From Desulfovibrio sp. TomC (GTDB taxonomy: Bacteria > Desulfobacterota > Desulfovibrionia > Desulfovibrionales > Desulfovibrionaceae), in the NCBI RefSeq assembly GCF_000801335.2, contig NZ_JSEH01000001.1, positions 306,486-370,485 of the forward strand: DNA of 64,000 nucleotides, given 5' to 3'. Below are positions 60,801-64,000 of the stretch, piece by piece. The position numbers were made by a program, and so were the translations under genes. Numbering within the stretch: the stretch's first letter is position 1; each line of letters begins with the position of its first letter. The notes beneath the pieces are model-generated. The model ran no database searches. It was not told the DNA's origin and worked only from the letters and a program-made list of their open reading frames with translations.

Positions 60801-60827
60801 AAAAGGCCGCCCGACGGACGGCCTTTT
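60801..60827 (-). terminator. Terminator of the NifA-like regulator gene
   Basis: AAAAGGCCG (60801-60809) pairs with CGGCCTTTT (60819-60827), with an inner CCG/CGG pair. On the minus strand the hairpin is followed by CCTTTTTTG. It is 38 bases after the stop. Confidence 0.88.
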
Positions 60828-60864
60828 CGAGGCAAAAAAACGCGCTCCTGAGCAGCGCGGCCGC

Positions 60865-62424
60865 TCAGCGGTTTTTCACCCGCTGCACCGCCACCATGGA
60901 TTCGAGATTGAACTTTTTGACCCGATAGCCCATCTGCCGGGGGGTTATGCCCAGCTCCCGGGCCGCCTTGTGCTGGATGCCGCCATGGCGGCGCAGGGCG
61001 TCGATAACGACCGATTTTTCCAGGCTTTTAAGCGATGGCGCACCTTCGCCGTCCTCGCCCCGGTCGGACTCGTAGGCATCCTCCCGGCTGGGGATGGTAA
61101 GATAAGGCCGGATCAGATCGGCGTCGATACGCTCGTTTTCCGCCAGGATCACCAGCCGCTCGACAAGATTTTCCATCTCGCGCACGTTGCCCGGCCAGTC
61201 GTATTCCTTGAGAACGGCCAGGGCCTCGGTGGAAAAGGTCAACTTGCGGCCGTATTCCTTGGAAACCTTGGTGAGAAAATGGATGATGAGGCTTTGGATG
61301 TCTTCCTTGCGGTCCCGCAAAGGCGGGGTTTGCAGCGGGAAGACATTGAGGCGGTAGTAAAGGTCCGGTCGAAACGCCCCGGTCTCGGCCAGGGTGGCCA
61401 GATCCTTGTTGGTGGCGGCCAGGATGCGTACGTCCACCTGCCGGGTCTTGTTGCTGCCCAGGCGCTCGAATTCCTTGTCCTGGAGCACGCGCAACAGCTT
61501 GGCCTGCAGGCCCAGCGGCAACTCGCCGATTTCGTCAAGAAAGATGGTGCCCTTGTTGGCTTCTTCAAAACGGCCGGGTTTGGTCTGGTCCGCGCCGGTA
61601 AAGGCCCCTTTTTCGTAGCCGAAAAGCTCGGATTCCAGCAGATTCTCCGGGATCGAGGCGCAGTTGACCTTGATGAACGGATAGTCCTTGCGCTCGGACA
61701 GGTCATGGATGATGCGGCCGATGAGCGTCTTGCCGGTACCGGATTCGCCAAGGAGCAGAACCGTGGCCCGGGTCGGGGCGACCTTCTCGATCTGGCGCTG
61801 CACATCCTGCATGGCCAGGCTCTTGCCCACGATGTAAAGCCCCCGCGACTCCTGGGAAAGCTTGTATTTGAGCGAGACGTTTTCGCGCTTTAAGACCTCG
61901 ACCTTGGCCTCATACTTCTGGTTTAAGCTCATGAACTGGGCAATGAGCGTGGCCACGACGGTCAAAAAGGCCTCGTCTTCCTCGAAATCGACCTCATCGC
62001 CAAAGAGTCTGTCCACATTAAGCACGCCAAGGGGCTGGCCGTGGAGAACAATCGGCACGCCGATAAACGATATGCGGTCGCGCTCGATCGTACGCGACTG
62101 GGTCTTGTCCAGAAAGAGCGGTTCGTTGCGGATATCCGGCACCACGTAGGGTTTGGCGGTCTGAAAAATCAGGCCTGTCACCCCTTCGTTTAAGCCGTAC
62201 ACGCCCCGCCGCTTTTCCTCTGGGGACAGCCCCTGGGAAACGCTGATGACGAGCTTGCCCGTGGAACGGTCAATCAAGGTGATGGTGGCCCGTTTCATGG
62301 ACAAGGTCTCGGCCAGGATGCGCAAAATGTCCTGTAATGACTGCTCTAAATCAAGAGCCTTGTCGATGATGCCACTTATGGCCTGCAGGCAGCGGAGCTG
62401 CAGATTTAACGTCTTTGAAGCCAT
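60865..62424 (-). CDS. NifA-like sigma-54-dependent transcriptional activator
   Basis: 519 residues: an N-terminal GAF domain (to about 180), a sigma-54 AAA+ domain (about 205-435) with Walker [15 protein letters not shown], the sigma-54-contacting loop [11 protein letters not shown] and Walker [16 protein letters not shown], and a C-terminal Fis-type HTH ([19 protein letters not shown]). [14 protein letters not shown] is characteristic of NifA/AnfA/VnfA-type activators. No Cys cluster sits between the AAA+ and HTH domains, so oxygen sensing of the alphaproteobacterial type is unlikely. Its start overlaps the argH end by 19 bases. Confidence 0.85.
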   Translation of the reverse strand: MASKTLNLQLRCLQAISGIIDKALDLEQSLQDILRILAETLSMKRATITLIDRSTGKLVISVSQGLSPEEKRRGVYGLNEGVTGLIFQTAKPYVVPDIRNEPLFLDKTQSRTIERDRISFIGVPIVLHGQPLGVLNVDRLFGDEVDFEEDEAFLTVVATLIAQFMSLNQKYEAKVEVLKRENVSLKYKLSQESRGLYIVGKSLAMQDVQRQIEKVAPTRATVLLLGESGTGKTLIGRIIHDLSERKDYPFIKVNCASIPENLLESELFGYEKGAFTGADQTKPGRFEEANKGTIFLDEIGELPLGLQAKLLRVLQDKEFERLGSNKTRQVDVRILAATNKDLATLAETGAFRPDLYYRLNVFPLQTPPLRDRKEDIQSLIIHFLTKVSKEYGRKLTFSTEALAVLKEYDWPGNVREMENLVERLVILAENERIDADLIRPYLTIPSREDAYESDRGEDGEGAPSLKSLEKSVVIDALRRHGGIQHKAARELGITPRQMGYRVKKFNLESMVAVQRVKNR

Positions 62425-63788
62425 CGGGTGAGTTCCGCCATCTGGTTGGTCACGGATTGGGGACCGGCCCCGCCGGGTCCATTGCGTCTGGCCACGGCGG
62501 TTTCATACCGCAGCGCCTCGAAAACATCCTCGTGTATAAGCGGGGAAAATACACGCAATTGGTCCAGGGTCAATTGCTCCAGGGCAATCCCCAGAGACTC
62601 GGCCTGAGCCACGGCCCGGCCCGTGATATGATGGGCCTCCCGAAAGGGTACGCCCTTGGCCGCCAGATAGTCGGCCAGCTCAGTGGCGTTTAAAAAGCCC
62701 TGGGTCAGCGCCTCGCGCATCCGCTCTGGCCGAAAGACCAGCTCGGACAGCATGCCGGCCATGACCCGCAGCGAGGCCCGTACCGTGTCGTCGGCGTCGA
62801 AAAACGGCTCCTTGTCTTCCTGAAGATCCCGGTTGTACGTCAGGGGCAGCCCTTTGACCACCGTCAAAAGCCCCATAAGCGAACCGTAGACCCGCCCCAC
62901 CCGGCCGCGCATCAGTTCTGCGGCATCGGGATTTTTTTTCTGGGGCATGATGCTCGACCCGGTGGCATAGGCATCGGGCAGGGAGACATAGCCAAAACGC
63001 GGGTTGGCCCACAGGATGATCTCTTCGCAAAAGCGACTCAGATGGGCCATGATGACCGAGGCGTCAAAAAGGGCTTCAAGGGCGAAATCCCGGTCGGACA
63101 CCGCGTCCATGCTGTTGCCGAAGGCATGGGAAAAGCCCACGCTCCGGGCCACCATGGCCGGGTCGAGCGGATAGGTGGTGCCGGCCAGGGCCGCCGCGCC
63201 CAGGGGCGAGACCCGCACGCGCTTGAGTGCGTCTTCGGCACGCTCACAGTCGCGTTTGAACATCCAGGCATAGGCCAGTAGGTGATGGGCCAAGGAAACC
63301 GGCTGGGCCGGCTGCAAATGGGTGCAGCCCGGCAGCAAGGTGTTCTGGTGTTCGGCGGCGCGCTCGATAAAGACCCCGGCCAGTTCGCGCAGAAGCCGCG
63401 TCCAGACCTCCAGGCTCTCGGCCACATACAGCCGGAAATCCAGGCAGACCTGATCATTGCGGCTGCGGCCGGTGTGCAGCTTGCCCCCAAGCGGTCCGAT
63501 CAGTTCGGTGAGCCGCTGTTCCACGTTCATGTGGACGTCTTCCAGCTCCACCCGCCAGGGGAAAGCTCCAGACTCGATTTCATCAAGCACCATATCCAGA
63601 CCGGCCACAATACGCTCGGCTTCCTCGCCAGCAAGCACGCCGCGCTTGGCCAGCATCCGGGCATGGGCCTTGGAGCCGGCAATATCCTGCTTATACATGC
63701 GCCGGTCATAGGACACGGATTCGCTGTAGGCCTCCATCAAGGCCCCAGTCCCCTCGCCAAACCGACCGCCCCACATTTTCGTGGACAT
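62406..63788 (-). CDS. argH: Argininosuccinate lyase
   Basis: A 460-residue fumarase/aspartase-superfamily enzyme with the three conserved regions: [31 protein letters not shown] and the signature [16 protein letters not shown] (catalytic Ser in the flexible loop). It splits argininosuccinate to arginine and fumarate, the last step of arginine synthesis. GGAGG lies before ATG 63788; the upstream extension of the frame is translated repeat C2. argG is usually adjacent and may lie beyond the window. Confidence 0.96.
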   Translation of the reverse strand: MSTKMWGGRFGEGTGALMEAYSESVSYDRRMYKQDIAGSKAHARMLAKRGVLAGEEAERIVAGLDMVLDEIESGAFPWRVELEDVHMNVEQRLTELIGPLGGKLHTGRSRNDQVCLDFRLYVAESLEVWTRLLRELAGVFIERAAEHQNTLLPGCTHLQPAQPVSLAHHLLAYAWMFKRDCERAEDALKRVRVSPLGAAALAGTTYPLDPAMVARSVGFSHAFGNSMDAVSDRDFALEALFDASVIMAHLSRFCEEIILWANPRFGYVSLPDAYATGSSIMPQKKNPDAAELMRGRVGRVYGSLMGLLTVVKGLPLTYNRDLQEDKEPFFDADDTVRASLRVMAGMLSELVFRPERMREALTQGFLNATELADYLAAKGVPFREAHHITGRAVAQAESLGIALEQLTLDQLRVFSPLIHEDVFEALRYETAVARRNGPGGAGPQSVTNQMAELTRWLQRR

Positions 63789-63827
63789 AGGAATCCCTCC
63801 GGGGGTGAGAAGATGAGGGAAGAGGAA

Positions 63828-63905
63828 CCGGGGGAGGGAACCCCTTTTTGCAAAAAGGGGTTCCCTCCCCCGGACCCCCACCCTCCCCAAAAACTCTTAA
63901 CGGGG
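63828..63905 (-). repeat. Dispersed intergenic repeat family C, copy 2
   Basis: A 22-bp perfect hairpin (63828-63849 with 63852-63873; CCGGGGGAGGGAACCCC, a T5/A5 core and the complement), then ACCCCCACCCTCCCCAAAAA. It matches copy C1 at 31530-31611 and sits in the same place relative to its gene, ending 40 bases upstream of the argH start codon. Confidence 0.9.
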
Positions 63906-63944
63906 TATCTTTACTTTAAAAACAAACTGTTATTTAACCTGACC

Positions 63945-63996
63945 GTGGGGCTGTTTCGGGTACGGCGGTCCGCCGCCGTACCCGAAACAGCCCCAC
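63945..63996. terminator. 24-bp perfect hairpin at the window end
   Basis: GTGGGGCTGTTTCGGGTACG plus GCGG (63945-63968) pairs perfectly with 63973-63996 around the tetraloop TCCG. It probably terminates transcription or separates argH from the gene beyond the window; no T-run is visible before the window ends. Confidence 0.7.
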
Positions 63997-64000
63997 AGCC

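Larger units (their letters stand above)
60546..60864. other. Intergenic region with two terminators
   Basis: 319 bases between ettA and the convergent NifA-like gene. Terminators lie at each end (60570-60602 and 60801-60827). The centre shows only a weak inverted repeat, ACTGGGCC...GGACCCAGT (about 60686-60725), and no gene. Confidence 0.7.

Overview
The window is a GC-rich bacterial chromosome segment that reads like a sulfate-reducing member of the Desulfovibrionaceae (Solidesulfovibrio / Desulfovibrio magneticus type). This is inferred from gene content: a 949-residue FAD/Fe-S D-lactate dehydrogenase-type protein, a PxxKW cysteine-rich protein, a likely selenocysteine-containing protein, a NifA-like activator, a pyruvate decarboxylase, and intergenic repeats of a style I associate with this group. 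No rRNA, tRNA, CRISPR array, prophage or insertion sequence was recognised. Nearly every gene is densely packed housekeeping or envelope coding with clear Shine-Dalgarno sites.

Layout. 1-6.8 kb: the 3' end of a LigB-type dioxygenase, a membrane acyltransferase, a GDSL-esterase autotransporter and an exported WD40-caspase protein. 7.2-14.7 kb: lactate dehydrogenase-type oxidoreductase, then a methylthioadenosine/adenine salvage group (apt-mtnP facing an MTA/SAH deaminase), a small PxxKW protein and an M20 peptidase. 15-26.5 kb: a long plus-strand run with a methyltransferase, mnmG, a PilZ protein, corC, lnt, prfB (with its +1 frameshift), a GGDEF protein, a MinD-like ATPase, an HU protein and a tandem pair of exported UshA-like proteins. 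The second of the pair has an in-frame TGA exactly where the first has the second Cys of a CPxC motif.

26.8-37.2 kb: a surface-polysaccharide locus. An ABC-2 exporter (wzm, wzt) and three glycosyltransferase genes are on the minus strand; two more glycosyltransferase genes diverge on the plus strand. Two of these proteins are multidomain fusions. 37.3-46.6 kb: an FAD/rhodanese persulfide-type reductase, a strikingly AT-rich island holding one membrane/coiled-coil protein, YjbQ, a globin-coupled histidine kinase, pyruvate decarboxylase, a MoaD/ThiS protein, a Cys-rich DUF3795 protein and a TetR-acyltransferase operon.

46.9-55.8 kb: a pilin-like protein with a bactofilin-like repeat body, a rhodanese-MauE-TetR-fabI operon, a rhodanese-ferritin fusion, small membrane proteins, a DUF2975-HTH-flavodoxin-tautomerase operon and an AraC-GyrI regulator. 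56-64 kb: a membrane hydrolase, an S1-domain protein, ettA, a NifA-like activator and argH.

Three families of dispersed intergenic repeats (A, four copies; B, three; C, two) punctuate the segment, and one B copy supplies the last codons of wzt. The observation most worth testing is the Cys/Sec pair of UshA-like proteins. Both have lost every recognisable metal ligand of the 5'-nucleotidase fold and gained a CPTC or CPSU motif, which suggests a phosphoesterase scaffold turned to periplasmic redox chemistry.
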